The position numbers and the translations under genes were made by a program. From the NCBI RefSeq assembly GCF_014235785.1, contig NZ_CP060137.1, positions 682,001 through 746,000 on the forward strand: a DNA stretch of 64,000 nt, in the 5' to 3' direction. Within the stretch, counting starts at the first letter, position 1; each line of letters begins with the position of its first letter. Under the pieces are notes generated by a model that was not told the origin of the DNA, did not search any database, and was given only the letters and a program-made list of their open reading frames with translations. Source of the DNA: Bacillus sp. PAMC26568 (lineage in GTDB: Bacteria > Bacillota > Bacilli > Bacillales > Bacillaceae). This document shows positions 42,361-51,242 of this stretch, one piece after another.

Positions 42361-42927
42361 ATGAAAAATAGGAAATTGCTGACTGCCTGTACAGCTTTGG
42401 CCCTTGTGATTCCAACAACCGCATTGGCCAACGCGGAAAAAATGCAGACTTATGAGCAGACAATGTCAGAAAAGCAAAATGAAATGAAGCAAGAGTGGGC
42501 TGAGAAAAGGGCCGAACGTAAACAAAAGCTTCTACAGTTAGTAAGTCAGTATTCACCTGAAACAAAGCAGGAATGGGAGAACGCATTTTCGGAAAGAGAA
42601 GAGCTGATGAAGCAGCTGGATAAATCAGATCTTAAAGAAAAGCGTCATGAACTCAGAGAGAAAAGAAAACAGGAAATCGCTGAGTTGAAAGAAAAAGTGA
42701 AAAATGGCGAAATAACCAAGGAACAAATGAGAGAAAAGATAGAGAGTTTTAAGGGAAACAAAAGGGAGCATCGAGAAGGCAGAAGTGAAATGAGAGAGCA
42801 GTGGAAAGAAGCTATTGAAAAGAATGACAAAGTAAAAATTCAACAGCTCCTGGATGGGAAGCTAACGCGTTTTAAAGAACATAATCAGAAGCTGAAACAG
42901 TTTATACAAGAACAAGCAAAGAGCTAG
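42361..42927 (+). CDS. Secreted charged coiled-coil protein
   Basis: A 188-aa protein with a clear signal peptide (LLTACTALALVIPTTALANA, cut near residue 24). A long Lys/Glu-rich helical region follows (KQNEMKQEWAEKRAERKQK, LREKRKQEIAELKEKVKNGE), then KLTRFKEHNQKLKQFIQ. The pattern NGEITKEQMREKIESFKG resembles Spy/CpxP-like and DUF2680 proteins that act as extracytoplasmic chaperones. This is a likeness of composition only. AAAAAGGAGTGATGG lies before the ATG. A terminator follows. Confidence 0.82.
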   Translation: MKNRKLLTACTALALVIPTTALANAEKMQTYEQTMSEKQNEMKQEWAEKRAERKQKLLQLVSQYSPETKQEWENAFSEREELMKQLDKSDLKEKRHELREKRKQEIAELKEKVKNGEITKEQMREKIESFKGNKREHREGRSEMREQWKEAIEKNDKVKIQQLLDGKLTRFKEHNQKLKQFIQEQAKS

Positions 42928-42934
42928 GCTGCTT

Positions 42935-42962
42935 GGGACGTCAAAGAGGCGTCCCTTTTCCT
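42935..42962 (+). terminator. Terminator
   Basis: Stem GGGACG(T) / GCGTCCC followed by TTTTCC. Confidence 0.75.
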
Positions 42963-43054
42963 TGCTGAAATTTATTTGCTTCTATAATTTTGTTTTTCCC
43001 TATGGCAACAATAAATAAATCACATATATATAATCAAAGACAAACTCTATAGCG

Positions 43055-43516
43055 TTATTTTAGCTGTTTGGCTGTCAGCTCTGATAGCTTTTCATCCATT
43101 TCTGTGCGGTCGAATGAAGAATACCAGCGATAATCATCCCCATCAATAATGCGATAGTGAGAGCTAATTAGGTTTTGCTGCAGCTTAAATCCTTCAATCT
43201 TGGCAATATCTTTCCACCAAATTTTACCGCCAAGCGTCTTTTCTTTGCGCGACTGCATTTTTTGATGGGCGACAAGCTGGAGAATATCAAGAGGATCGCC
43301 GCCTGTTGTCTGCTGCAGAACATTGCTGTCCCTAAATAGGGCACATAATGCAGCGATTGTAGACCATGAGGCTTCCTGGCGTCCCTTTTCAATCTGCACG
43401 AGTGTTTTTTTGGAGAGACCAAGCACTTCAGCCATTTCTTCCTGAGTATAGCGGCTTTCGGTCCGGATTAAACGGATTTGCCCAGATAGGCTTGTTGTTA
43501 GCTCTTGCTTATTCAT
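43055..43516 (-). CDS. XRE-family helix-turn-helix regulator
   Basis: A 153-aa protein. Residues about 10-65 form a Cro/C1-type HTH (IRTESRYTQEEMAEVLGLSKKT followed by LVQIEKGR). The C-terminal half (IWWKDIAKIEGFKLQQNLIS, HYRIIDGDDYRWYSSF) has no family I can name. The second half may bind a ligand or partner. AAAGGAGTTC lies 5-12 bp before the ATG. It is divergent from the HD-domain gene. Confidence 0.88.
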   Translation of the reverse strand: MNKQELTTSLSGQIRLIRTESRYTQEEMAEVLGLSKKTLVQIEKGRQEASWSTIAALCALFRDSNVLQQTTGGDPLDILQLVAHQKMQSRKEKTLGGKIWWKDIAKIEGFKLQQNLISSHYRIIDGDDYRWYSSFDRTEMDEKLSELTAKQLK

Positions 43517-43703
43517 TAGAGAACTCCTTTACAATCGTTTAGTGTAATTCTACACGAATTGTAATGGAACTCAAGTTTTCATGCAGTAAAATGAAAGGGA
43601 CTTAGATAGAACTTGTTTTCACGTCATACAATATAACAATCTCGTTGCGGCAAATTTGAGAATGTGTTAATGTATACAGAAATATTTATAGGGAGGAGAT
43701 ACA

Positions 43704-44234
43704 ATGCGGAATGTAACACTGACAGATGTTTATACCCATCCTATTGCTCAAAAGTATTTAAAGCGTTCAGGCGTAGCACATGCGATTGCTGTGTCCTTTC
43801 ATGCATATAGATTGGCTATTAAGCATGGGGTTGACCCGGACCTTGCAACTAAAGCAGCACTGCTTCATGATATAGGGCATTATGAGTGGTACACAGATGG
43901 GGAATGGGATTATGAAAAATACAAAGAGAACGACATTCATGCGATTAAAGGTGCTGAAAGAGCGCATAAGCTTCTGATTCGCCTTGGAGAAAATCCTCAA
44001 TCTGCAAAACATATTGCCTTGGCTATTTTACTTCATACAGATTCCTATCTGCCTGAAGGCTCGCTTAAGCAAAATTCACTTCAAAAAGTAGTTCGATTAG
44101 CTGATGAAATTGATGAGGAGCCAGGCGGCAACCATCATTATCGGACGATCAATGAAAAAACAGCTCTTAAGAAAATTCAAAAATTGGACGAATTGATCAA
44201 TCGTCTGCAAAACCCCTTGAAAAAATCAGTATAA
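43704..44234 (+). CDS. HD-domain phosphohydrolase
   Basis: A 176-aa protein with an HD metal-binding set: HAIAVSFHAYRLAIKH, then LLHDIGHYEWY, then HTDSYLPEGS and VRLADEIDEEPGG. These are the H...HD...D ligands of the superfamily. Relatives hydrolyse nucleotides or related phosphate esters. The substrate is not evident. GGGAGGAGAT stands 5-14 bp before ATG. Confidence 0.88.
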   Translation: MRNVTLTDVYTHPIAQKYLKRSGVAHAIAVSFHAYRLAIKHGVDPDLATKAALLHDIGHYEWYTDGEWDYEKYKENDIHAIKGAERAHKLLIRLGENPQSAKHIALAILLHTDSYLPEGSLKQNSLQKVVRLADEIDEEPGGNHHYRTINEKTALKKIQKLDELINRLQNPLKKSV

Positions 44235-44567
44235 ATGATAAAAATCCACCTAAAGAAACGGTGGATTACATCTGTTTATGAATAATCCATTAGAATCACC
44301 AGATTAACAGGTGTTCATTCGAACTCATCGTCATTTTAATGTTTTCCTCTACTTCAATCGCAGCTTTAAAAAACCCTTCCTATTTTAAATAAATCCAACA
44401 GTTTCATCATGTAAGAAAAAGAGGCGCCAGTTTTCGGTGCTGAATTAAGGGAAGCAGACAGAAACCTGTCAGTACCTTTGAATTATTCCAGGTGATATTT
44501 ATAATTCTGGTAAACAACATTTAAGTCATTTACAAGATCACTTAAGCTAAGAAAAAGAGGGGATACC
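44235..44567. other. 333-bp intergenic region
   Basis: Holds one inverted repeat, AATCCACC / GGTGGATT (44243-44267), without a T-run on the plus strand. No ORF with a ribosome site and no recognisable repeat or RNA is seen in the rest. Confidence 0.5.
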
Positions 44568-45230
44568 ATGAAAGCAATCCTATTTGACCTGGATGGAACC
44601 CTGTTCAATCGGGATCTTGCCCTCATGAATTTTGCAGAAATGCAGTATGACAATTGGGAAGAACTGCACTCGAAATTAACCAGGGAGCAATACACCGAGC
44701 TTTTTTTAAGGTTAGATAAAAACGGTTATGTTTGGAAAGATGCTGTTTATAAGACCATTGCAAAGAAGCTAGAGCTTTCTGCCCAGCCTGAAGATCTTTT
44801 AAAAGACTATCAAGTTAACTTTCATACAAGCTGCGCACCATGTGAGATCACTGTGGACGTAATGAAAACTCTAACAGCAAAGGGCTTGAAGCTTGGCATC
44901 ATCACAAATGGGTTTACTGAATTTCAGAGAAAAACAATTCAAACAATGGGAATTGAAGACTTTTTTGATGTGGTTGTCATTTCAGAGGAAGCGGGTTTAA
45001 GGAAACCTGACACAGCTATTTTCCAATTAGCATTAAAGATCATGAATATAGAACCAAAATACGCTGTCTATGTTGGAGACCATCCGGAAAATGATGTGAA
45101 GGCAGCAAAGGATGCTGGTTTAAATGCGATCTGGATGAAAACAAAACATTATAATCAAGCTGATCATGCAGATTGGCATATTTCAAGAATTGAGGAAGTT
45201 CTGGAAGTTCCATTTATTTGGGGAAAGTAA
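44568..45230 (+). CDS. HAD-superfamily hydrolase (subfamily IA)
   Basis: A 220-aa HAD phosphatase: D7 and D9 in LFDLDGTLFN, motif II IITNGF, motif III lysine in LRKPD, motif IV VYVGDHPENDVKAAKDAG. A helical C1 cap (residues about 20-85) marks subfamily IA, as in phosphoglycolate phosphatase or YjjG-type nucleotidases. The specific substrate is unknown. AAGAGGGGATACC precedes the ATG. Confidence 0.92.
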   Translation: MKAILFDLDGTLFNRDLALMNFAEMQYDNWEELHSKLTREQYTELFLRLDKNGYVWKDAVYKTIAKKLELSAQPEDLLKDYQVNFHTSCAPCEITVDVMKTLTAKGLKLGIITNGFTEFQRKTIQTMGIEDFFDVVVISEEAGLRKPDTAIFQLALKIMNIEPKYAVYVGDHPENDVKAAKDAGLNAIWMKTKHYNQADHADWHISRIEEVLEVPFIWGK

Positions 45231-45311
45231 GTATTGTAAGAATTTATACACATTTTTTTCCATTTTAGATTTCCTGACCATTTATAATAGGTGAAGAGGG
45301 AGTTCACTAAA

Positions 45312-45470
45312 ATGTATGACATAAATAGATGGATTTCTGTAATTCAGTACATAATATCGGGTTGGTTTAGTATACACCAGCTTAATCGAGAAAAAGATAC
45401 CTGTTTTACAGAAAAAACTGAATCTCTTAAACTTTGGGCAGTAAATGTTTTGTTTGTCATTACAGAATAG
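45312..45470 (+). CDS. Possible small protein (52 aa)
   Basis: A 52-codon frame with GAGGGAG about 10 bp before ATG. The product begins MYDINRWISVIQYIISGWFS, with one amphipathic or weakly hydrophobic stretch, and has no recognised motif. The evidence for expression is only the ribosome site and the position before another small ORF. Confidence 0.35.
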   Translation: MYDINRWISVIQYIISGWFSIHQLNREKDTCFTEKTESLKLWAVNVLFVITE

Positions 45471-45482
45471 CGGGGTGTACTT

Positions 45483-45617
45483 ATGGTTTTTTTTGTAGCA
45501 GTTATTTTAATCATATTCCTATTCGACTTCACAAAGCTCAGAAAGCAAAATCAGACTATGATTGAACAAAATGAAAAAATTATTTCTTTGCTGGAAGAGA
45601 TAAAAGATAAAAAGTAA
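45483..45617 (+). CDS. Small single-span membrane protein with coiled-coil tail (44 aa)
   Basis: A 44-codon frame with GGGGTG 6 bp before ATG and a strong terminator on its stop codon. Residues 1-16 (VFFVAVILIIFLFDF) form a membrane helix. The rest (RKQNQTMIEQNEKIISLLEE) is a charged heptad-like helix. Many Bacillus genomes have such anchor-plus-coil micro-proteins, and I cannot name this one. Confidence 0.68.
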   Translation: MVFFVAVILIIFLFDFTKLRKQNQTMIEQNEKIISLLEEIKDKK

Positions 45618-45652
45618 AAAAATCTTGGTAAAAAGAGTCCCAAGATTTTTTC
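45616..45652. terminator. Bidirectional terminator
   Basis: Stem AAAAATCTTGG / CCAAGATTTTTT with a 10-nt loop, shared by the 44-aa gene and the convergent VTT-domain gene. Confidence 0.9.
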
Positions 45653-46247
45653 AATTCTTTTTCCTTTTTTGAATCATCCGCCAAAGTACCATAATGAAAA
45701 TAGATCCAAGCCCCATTATCACCTGAATCCTACTATCAGTTTCCATCACTTGTTTGACAGCCAAACCCTCAATCAGGATCGCAGGAATTTTCCCAAGCAA
45801 GCTTGCACAAAAGAAAACACCCGCACTTACTTTGCTGTAAGCAGCACCTAGTGTAACGGCGCCAGATGGAGCAAATGGAAAGATTCTTAAAGCGAGGATA
45901 AGAAAGAAAGCATCTCTGCCCTGTGTTTGTGAAAGTTTAGTAAAGAGTGCTTTTCCTTTAGAATTGAATTTCTTCACTTTCAAAAAAGAAAATCCTTTGC
46001 GGTAGACGTAAAAACTGACTAAAATCCCAATCATTTCACCTGAGAAAGATAAAACCAGCCCTTCCGTGAATCCAAAAAAAGAAATATTTGCTGCTGTAAC
46101 AAATACACTGGGCACAAAAGCAAGCAAGCTGATCCATGTATTTGCAGCGAGACTGATTATATAAGCGAATGGCCCGCTCATTTCCATCCACTCCAAAAGC
46201 AATTCCTTCACTAATTTCACCGCTTCTGTTTTTACGTATATCATCAT
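45651..46247 (-). CDS. VTT-domain (TVP38/TMEM64, DedA-like) membrane protein
   Basis: A 198-aa protein with about five hydrophobic segments and VTT-domain features: VFVTAANISFFGFTEGLVLS, GRDAFFLILALRIFPFAPSG (family R-x-x-P core) and LLGKIPAILIEGLA. Relatives are now considered lipid scramblase-like or membrane-homeostasis proteins. The function here is not established. The first Met has no good ribosome site. A start at the Met within LLLEWMEM (TTGGAGTGG upstream) is possible. Confidence 0.82.
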   Translation of the reverse strand: MMIYVKTEAVKLVKELLLEWMEMSGPFAYIISLAANTWISLLAFVPSVFVTAANISFFGFTEGLVLSFSGEMIGILVSFYVYRKGFSFLKVKKFNSKGKALFTKLSQTQGRDAFFLILALRIFPFAPSGAVTLGAAYSKVSAGVFFCASLLGKIPAILIEGLAVKQVMETDSRIQVIMGLGSIFIMVLWRMIQKRKKN

Positions 46248-46407
46248 TGTACTTGATTGCGCTGAAAGGTTAAATAACTTAGTTTCAGCTCGTTCAGGAA
46301 CCTTGTACGTAATAATCCGATAGAAGGGGATGAGTGAAATAATAAGCTCGAAATTTCACTTTATTCTGAAATCCTTTAAGACAATCATAGCTTCATAACC
46401 ATAACGT

Positions 46408-46437
46408 TTGACTGTACAGTTATAAAAAAGGTATGAT
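46408..46437 (+). promoter_or_regulatory. MerR-type promoter with central palindrome
   Basis: TTGACT (46408-46413), an 18-bp spacer and TATGAT (46432-46437). A perfect palindrome ACTGTACAGT (46411-46420) overlaps the -35 and spacer, as usual for MerR-family operators with long spacers. It precedes the merR-like gene by 40 bp. Confidence 0.6.
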
Positions 46438-46476
46438 AGTAGTAATCTTTTTTTATTGGGGTGATAGGATGGGGCA

Positions 46477-46890
46477 TTGTACCGAATTGGCGAATTAGCA
46501 AAACTGGCAAATGTATCAAAGAGAACAATTGATTACTATACTCAAATCGGGCTGCTTCATGCAGAAAAGACGTCTCAGTCCAACTATCGCCTCTATTCTG
46601 AACAGGCACTTGCCGACATTCACTTTATTGAAGAATGCAAGGTTTTCAATATGAGTCTGCAGGATATTAAGGAAAGAATGGAACTGAAGAAAAGCAAAAC
46701 GAATGAAGAGGATAAGCTAATCAAACAAGCTGAAATTTTAGCTACTCATATGAAACAGCTCGAACACGAAATTAAAGAGCTGAAACCGATTTTTGATAAA
46801 ATGAATGGTGAAAAACAAGAATTGATTGCAAGCCGCATCTCTCCGCAGAGCATGGCGCTGATGCAATCACTTATGGTTCTGCTGCATTGA
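46477..46890 (+). CDS. MerR-family transcriptional regulator
   Basis: A 137-aa regulator. The winged HTH is YRIGELAKLANVSKRTIDYY followed by TQIGLLHAEKTSQSNYRLY, then a dimerisation coiled coil and a short C-terminal end (MALMQSLMVLLH). No cysteine pair for metal sensing is visible at the C-terminus; the only Cys is near residue 47 (EECKVF). The start is TTG with GGGGTGATAGGATGGGG upstream. It lies 81 bp before a CNNM transporter gene and probably controls its own promoter and that gene. Confidence 0.88.
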   Translation: MYRIGELAKLANVSKRTIDYYTQIGLLHAEKTSQSNYRLYSEQALADIHFIEECKVFNMSLQDIKERMELKKSKTNEEDKLIKQAEILATHMKQLEHEIKELKPIFDKMNGEKQELIASRISPQSMALMQSLMVLLH

Positions 46891-46928
46891 TTTAATATTA
46901 GAAATTAATAATTGATAACTTACTATTT

Positions 46929-46971
46929 TAGGAGGTGACTCCTTATTCTCTATTAAGGGGATAAGGGTGTT
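46929..46971 (+). other. Leader with orphan ribosome site folded in a hairpin
   Basis: AGGAG-GTGA-CTCCT (46930-46943) is a near-ideal ribosome site paired with its own complement and has no start codon at useful distance. CCTTA / TAAGG (46941-46959) could pair instead. It stands 28 bp before the CNNM gene. Confidence 0.35.
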
Positions 46972-48309
46972 TTGGACATAGTTAACTTGTTATTCGTGGC
47001 GATTTTAATTGCTTTAACAGCTTTTTTCGTTGCATCAGAATTTGCGATAGTCAAAATTCGCAGTTCACGATTGGATCAATTGATTGCAGAAGGTAAAAAA
47101 GGGGCAGTTGCTGCAAAGAAAGTAACAACTCATTTAGATGAATATTTATCAGCGTGTCAGCTCGGAATAACGGTAACGGCGTTAGGTCTTGGGTGGTTAG
47201 GAGAGCCTACAGTAGAACGGCTTCTTAGACCGTTATTCGATAATTTTCAAATTAACGAATCGGTATCCCATATATTAACTTTCGGTATTGCATTCGCATC
47301 CGTTACATTCTTGCACGTAGTAATTGGAGAGCTTGCTCCTAAAACAGTAGCGATCCAAAAAGCAGAGGCTGTCACTCTTTTATTTGCAGCTCCTTTGATT
47401 TGGTTTTACCGCATCATGTTCCCATTCATTTGGATTTTGAATGGTTCAGCCCGTGTTATTACAGGTCTTTTTGGATTAAAGCCTGCATCAGAGCATGAAA
47501 TTGCTCACACAGAGGAAGAGCTTCGCATTATCCTTTCTGAAAGTTATGAAAGCGGAGAAATCAACCAATCTGAATTAAAATATATGAACAAAATATTTGA
47601 ATTTGATGATCGTATCGCTAAAGAAATTATGGTGCCTCGAACTGAAATTGTAGCTGCTTCAGTAGAGAAATCGTTTCAAGACAACCTGGAGACAATGAGT
47701 ATGGAGAAGTATACTCGTTATCCGGTTGTAAACGGAGACAAAGATCACGTCCTTGGTATGATTAATCTCAAGGAGATCTTCACAGACATTTTTTCATTAT
47801 CCGAAGAAGAGCGTAAGAAGAGCACGATTGATAAATATATCCGTCCTGTTATTCAAGTTATCGAATCGATTCCAATTCATGACTTGCTCATAAAAATGCA
47901 AAAAGAGCGTGTTCATATGGCAATTCTTGTTGATGAATACGGAGGTACCGCTGGACTTGTCACTGTCGAAGATATTATTGAAGAAATTGTTGGTGAAATT
48001 CGCGACGAATTTGACCAGGATGAAGTTCCCGAAGTTCAGAAAAAAGGCGAAGGCCATTATTTACTGGACGGAAAGGTACTTATCTATGAGGTTAATAATT
48101 TACTCGGAACCGAAATAGATGATTCTGATGTCGATACAATCGGGGGCTGGATGCTGACCGAGAACATAGATATCCAGCAAGGCGAAAGCATTATTTTAGA
48201 TGGCTATGAATTCTTTTCTAAAGAAATGGAAGGCCATTTGATTCGTGTCATTGAAATTATTAAACTGAGTGAAGAAAAAATAAAAGAACTTGTAGCAGAA
48301 GAACAATAA
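46972..48309 (+). CDS. CNNM/HlyC-CorC family membrane transporter
   Basis: A 445-aa protein in three parts: an N-terminal CNNM membrane domain ([20 protein letters not shown] and [16 protein letters not shown]), a CBS pair (about residues 205-335; [32 protein letters not shown]) and a C-terminal CorC_HlyC domain ([15 protein letters not shown]). The family includes the B. subtilis Mg2+ exporter MpfA (YhdP) and paralogues YqhB, YhdT and YugS. Which one this equals is undecided. The start is TTG with AAGGGGATAAGGG before it. Confidence 0.9.
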   Translation: MDIVNLLFVAILIALTAFFVASEFAIVKIRSSRLDQLIAEGKKGAVAAKKVTTHLDEYLSACQLGITVTALGLGWLGEPTVERLLRPLFDNFQINESVSHILTFGIAFASVTFLHVVIGELAPKTVAIQKAEAVTLLFAAPLIWFYRIMFPFIWILNGSARVITGLFGLKPASEHEIAHTEEELRIILSESYESGEINQSELKYMNKIFEFDDRIAKEIMVPRTEIVAASVEKSFQDNLETMSMEKYTRYPVVNGDKDHVLGMINLKEIFTDIFSLSEEERKKSTIDKYIRPVIQVIESIPIHDLLIKMQKERVHMAILVDEYGGTAGLVTVEDIIEEIVGEIRDEFDQDEVPEVQKKGEGHYLLDGKVLIYEVNNLLGTEIDDSDVDTIGGWMLTENIDIQQGESIILDGYEFFSKEMEGHLIRVIEIIKLSEEKIKELVAEEQ

Positions 48310-48486
48310 TACAAGTTCAGCCCAGTAAAGAGCTATGCTAATTAGGCATAGCTCTTTTTCATCCTTTAATACGGTCAAATCAATGCATCACATTCTTAAT
48401 CAAAACTTTATTTGACACTCACCCATTCACATAGTACGTTTGATACAAATGCTACTATCGCATGTTCATGCAGAAGGAGGACATTA

Positions 48487-49620
48487 TTGAATAAATCAAA
48501 GGTTCATTTTTGGACGATTGAAATATTGCTGCTGCTATTAATTTTTTATGTAAGTACAAAAGTTTCTTTTTTATTTCAGCCTCTGATTGTTTTTGCATCG
48601 ACCCTTTTCTTTCCAATTCTGATTGCAGGTATTTTATTCTTTATTTTCACTCCTGTTGTAAGGCTTTTGGAAAAGAACAAAGTGCCAAGAACACTTGCCA
48701 TCCTCATTTTGTACCTCTTATTTATTGGATTGCTTATTCTGCTTTTATCAACAATTGGTCCAATTGTTTCACAGCAGGTAACAGACTTATTTAAAAACTT
48801 TCCGAGATACATAACTGAAATAAGACAGTTTATTATGGATTTGTCTGAATCGCCTTGGTTTACATGGATTATGACACAGGAATATGTTTCTGTAGATCAA
48901 ACAATTGATAAAATAGAAGAATCGTTAGGAAGCCTGACAACAACGCTTCCTGAAAGCATCACTGCATCCGTATCAAAGGTGCTCGGAGTTGTGACGAACA
49001 TTACGCTTATTATCATAACTGTCCCGTTTATCTTATTTTATATGCTGAAGGATGGCCACAAATTTCCGGTCACTGCGGTTAAGGTACTTCCTGCCTCATA
49101 CAGACGAGAGGGTATAAAAATCTTTGAAGATCTTTATCAAACACTTGCTGCTTACATTCAAGGCCAGCTGCTTGTTTCCCTTTTTGTCGGGACAGGCTGT
49201 TTTATCGGTTATACATTAATAGGTCTTGATTATGCACTGATTCTTGGCATGGTTGTTGCTGTTGCAAATATTATTCCATATTTGGGGCCATTTATTGGTG
49301 CTGCTCCAGCAGTTATCATTGCTCTCCTCGATTCTCCGACTAAGGCACTTTTGGCAGCTGTTGTTGTAACGGTTGTTCAGCAGATTGACGGAAATGTTCT
49401 TTCGCCGCTAATTATAGGGAAACGATTGAATACACATCCTTTAACAATTATCCTTTTGCTGATTGGTGCCGGCAGCTTCGGAGGAATATTAGGGATGATA
49501 CTTGCTGTGCCAACTTATGCAGTCTTAAAAGCGGTCACCTTAAATGTAATCAGACTGATAAAATTAAGAAACCGGTACAAGCAAGAAAGTGAAAATCGAA
49601 ATACCAACAAAAATGAGTAA
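48487..49620 (+). CDS. yueF: AI-2E family transporter YueF
   Basis: A 377-aa membrane protein of the AI-2E (PerM) family, with about seven helices: IEILLLLLIFYVSTKVSFLF, a central helical hairpin with a long soluble loop (VDQTIDKIEESLGSLTTTLP), and the conserved YALILGMVVAVANIIPYLGP with GNVLSPLIIGKRLNTHPLTI. TTG 48487 is chosen because AGAAGGAGGA lies 6-15 bp before it. An ATG at 48412 has no site. Relatives include possible autoinducer exporters and Na+/H+ antiporters. The substrate is unknown. Confidence 0.9.
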   Translation: MNKSKVHFWTIEILLLLLIFYVSTKVSFLFQPLIVFASTLFFPILIAGILFFIFTPVVRLLEKNKVPRTLAILILYLLFIGLLILLLSTIGPIVSQQVTDLFKNFPRYITEIRQFIMDLSESPWFTWIMTQEYVSVDQTIDKIEESLGSLTTTLPESITASVSKVLGVVTNITLIIITVPFILFYMLKDGHKFPVTAVKVLPASYRREGIKIFEDLYQTLAAYIQGQLLVSLFVGTGCFIGYTLIGLDYALILGMVVAVANIIPYLGPFIGAAPAVIIALLDSPTKALLAAVVVTVVQQIDGNVLSPLIIGKRLNTHPLTIILLLIGAGSFGGILGMILAVPTYAVLKAVTLNVIRLIKLRNRYKQESENRNTNKNE

Positions 49621-49630
49621 AATCATTTGA

Positions 49631-49659
49631 ACCCGCCGGATTTCCGGCGGGGTTTTTTT
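49631..49659 (+). terminator. Terminator after yueF
   Basis: Stem CCCGCCGGA / TCCGGCGGG with T7. Confidence 0.95.
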
Positions 49660-49826
49660 ATGAAACAAGACAGCCATTCTTTGCATACCGTAATAAAAAA
49701 AGGCTGTTTTCGCAGAGATTGTTGTACTTCGTAAGAATTACATGGATTTCGGTCTCTTTTTCTATTAAAAATGTTACGGGACAACAATAGATTAGAAAAT
49801 AGCCTGTAAATAAAGGTGGAGATGAT

Positions 49827-50042
49827 ATGCCAGCTTTTGTCGGTCCTATTATTATAAGAACAAGCAGTGGTGCAATCAGTGTCGGTGATGCCTTTTCCCT
49901 TTCTCCGAAAAGTTCGGATAAAACTTCTTTTGGTGCTGGCGGTGCGAATACAGGCAATTGCATAGTGAGTACAAATGAGAAAAATGTAACAAATCTTTTT
50001 GATTTTGATGTGATTGATCAAACGAAATTTTTTAATGGATGA
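49827..50042 (+). CDS. yueG: GerPA/GerPF-like spore germination protein YueG
   Basis: A 71-aa protein of the GerPA/GerPF family: MPAFVGPIIIRTSSGAISVG, then FGAGGANTGN and a C-terminal NLFDFDVIDQTKFFNG. GerP proteins are made in the mother cell late in sporulation and help germinants pass the spore coat. AGGTGGAGATGAT stands before ATG. It matches B. subtilis YueG by sequence and by the place next to yueF. I could not define the expected sporulation promoter. Confidence 0.9.
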   Translation: MPAFVGPIIIRTSSGAISVGDAFSLSPKSSDKTSFGAGGANTGNCIVSTNEKNVTNLFDFDVIDQTKFFNG

Positions 50043-50131
50043 AACTCATTCTCTTTAGAGAGCGGGTTTTCTTTTTTTTGAGAAAAGGGTAATAGAACGT
50101 AAGAATTCAATAATTGACTTGAGGTGGAAAG

Positions 50132-51112
50132 ATGGCAGCGATAAAAGATATAGCGAAACTAGCCAAGGTTTCGGCAGCGACAGCATATGAGGTGCTGCAT
50201 GAAGATACTGATTCAGAAGCGGTCTCTGAGGATACAAAACGGAGGATTTCCCAGGCTGCCGAGAGCTTGAATTTTAGATTAACAGAAAAGAATACAGCTG
50301 GTTCTCCTCTGGTTTCAGGTATTCATATTGCACTTGCAATAATGGATTCCGCAGACGGAGAACTGGAGAATCCTTTCTTTGCAGCCTTAAGAAAGCATGT
50401 GGAAAAAAGCTGTTTGGAAAATGATATTTATATTAAAGAAATAATCCGTTATGAAAATATAGATTCAACAGACAAAATGAGCAAGTTAGATGGAATGATC
50501 GTGATCGGAAGCATTGGTGAGGATGCCTTTGAGAAATTGAAAAAGGTGTCTGAGAATATTGTTTTTATTTCAGATGCAATTGCAGATATCCCTGCAGATC
50601 AAGTTAGCATTGATGTTGACCAAATGACAGAGCTTGTTATTTGGCATTTGAAGAAAATGGGGCATCAAAAGATTGGCTACATAGGCTCTCAGACTTGGGG
50701 CAATACGATGATGGAGCAGCTTGATAAAGCCAATCTTTTGTCTGAAGGGCATATCTATCTGACAGAGCCATACGGCACAGAAGGTTATCGCATCCTTAAA
50801 GAAGCTGCTGTTGGTAACCAGCTTGCAGATGCATATATGATACAAAGCAGTGTAATGTCATTAGCTGCGATTATGGCTCTGAGGGAGGAGAATGTGAAGA
50901 TTCCTGAAGATGTATCCATCGTCAGTTTTTATGATGTGCCAGAGGCCCATTATTTTGCACCGTCCTTAACGGCCATTCATGTTTCAGCTCTTGAAATTGC
51001 TGGCATAGCAATGAAACTATTGAGGGAACAAGTGATAGAGCATAGAGATACACCACTAAAAGTTCTAGTCCCTGCAACACTCAAAATGCGAGAATCAACA
51101 GCAAAAAAATAA
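50132..51112 (+). CDS. LacI-family transcriptional regulator
   Basis: A 326-aa regulator with an N-terminal HTH (AAIKDIAKLAKVSAATAYEV) and a periplasmic-binding-like ligand domain (IHIALAIMDSAD, KKMGHQKIGYIGSQTWG, VSIVSFYDVPEAHYF, LTAIHVSALEIAG). The second HTH helix reads VSAATAYEVLH where most LacI proteins have VSxxTVSRVLN, so its DNA target is probably unusual. No sugar-use gene is adjacent. GAGGTGGAAAG precedes the ATG. A hairpin follows the stop. Confidence 0.9.
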   Translation: MAAIKDIAKLAKVSAATAYEVLHEDTDSEAVSEDTKRRISQAAESLNFRLTEKNTAGSPLVSGIHIALAIMDSADGELENPFFAALRKHVEKSCLENDIYIKEIIRYENIDSTDKMSKLDGMIVIGSIGEDAFEKLKKVSENIVFISDAIADIPADQVSIDVDQMTELVIWHLKKMGHQKIGYIGSQTWGNTMMEQLDKANLLSEGHIYLTEPYGTEGYRILKEAAVGNQLADAYMIQSSVMSLAAIMALREENVKIPEDVSIVSFYDVPEAHYFAPSLTAIHVSALEIAGIAMKLLREQVIEHRDTPLKVLVPATLKMRESTAKK

Positions 51113-51121
51113 TAGATGAAT

Positions 51122-51155
51122 CGCCGAAGAGAGAAGCCCTTTCTTCGGTGTTTTA
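51122..51155 (+). terminator. Terminator after lacI-like gene
   Basis: Stem CGCCGAAGA / TCTTCGGTG followed by TTTTA. Confidence 0.75.
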
Positions 51156-51242
51156 CATGCTGTCAGAGATTGAGATTGCTTGATAGAATGGTAAAACTAT
51201 TCTATCATTATAACAACCATTTTCTTCCGAAGGAGCATCATC

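Noticed and set aside
46408-46890. CueR-type copper regulator
   Set aside because: The C-terminus has no metal-binding cysteine pair, so only the MerR family is claimed.
46972-48309. Naming the CNNM gene mpfA (yhdP)
   Set aside because: B. subtilis has several close CNNM paralogues. Domain layout alone does not tell which is the orthologue.
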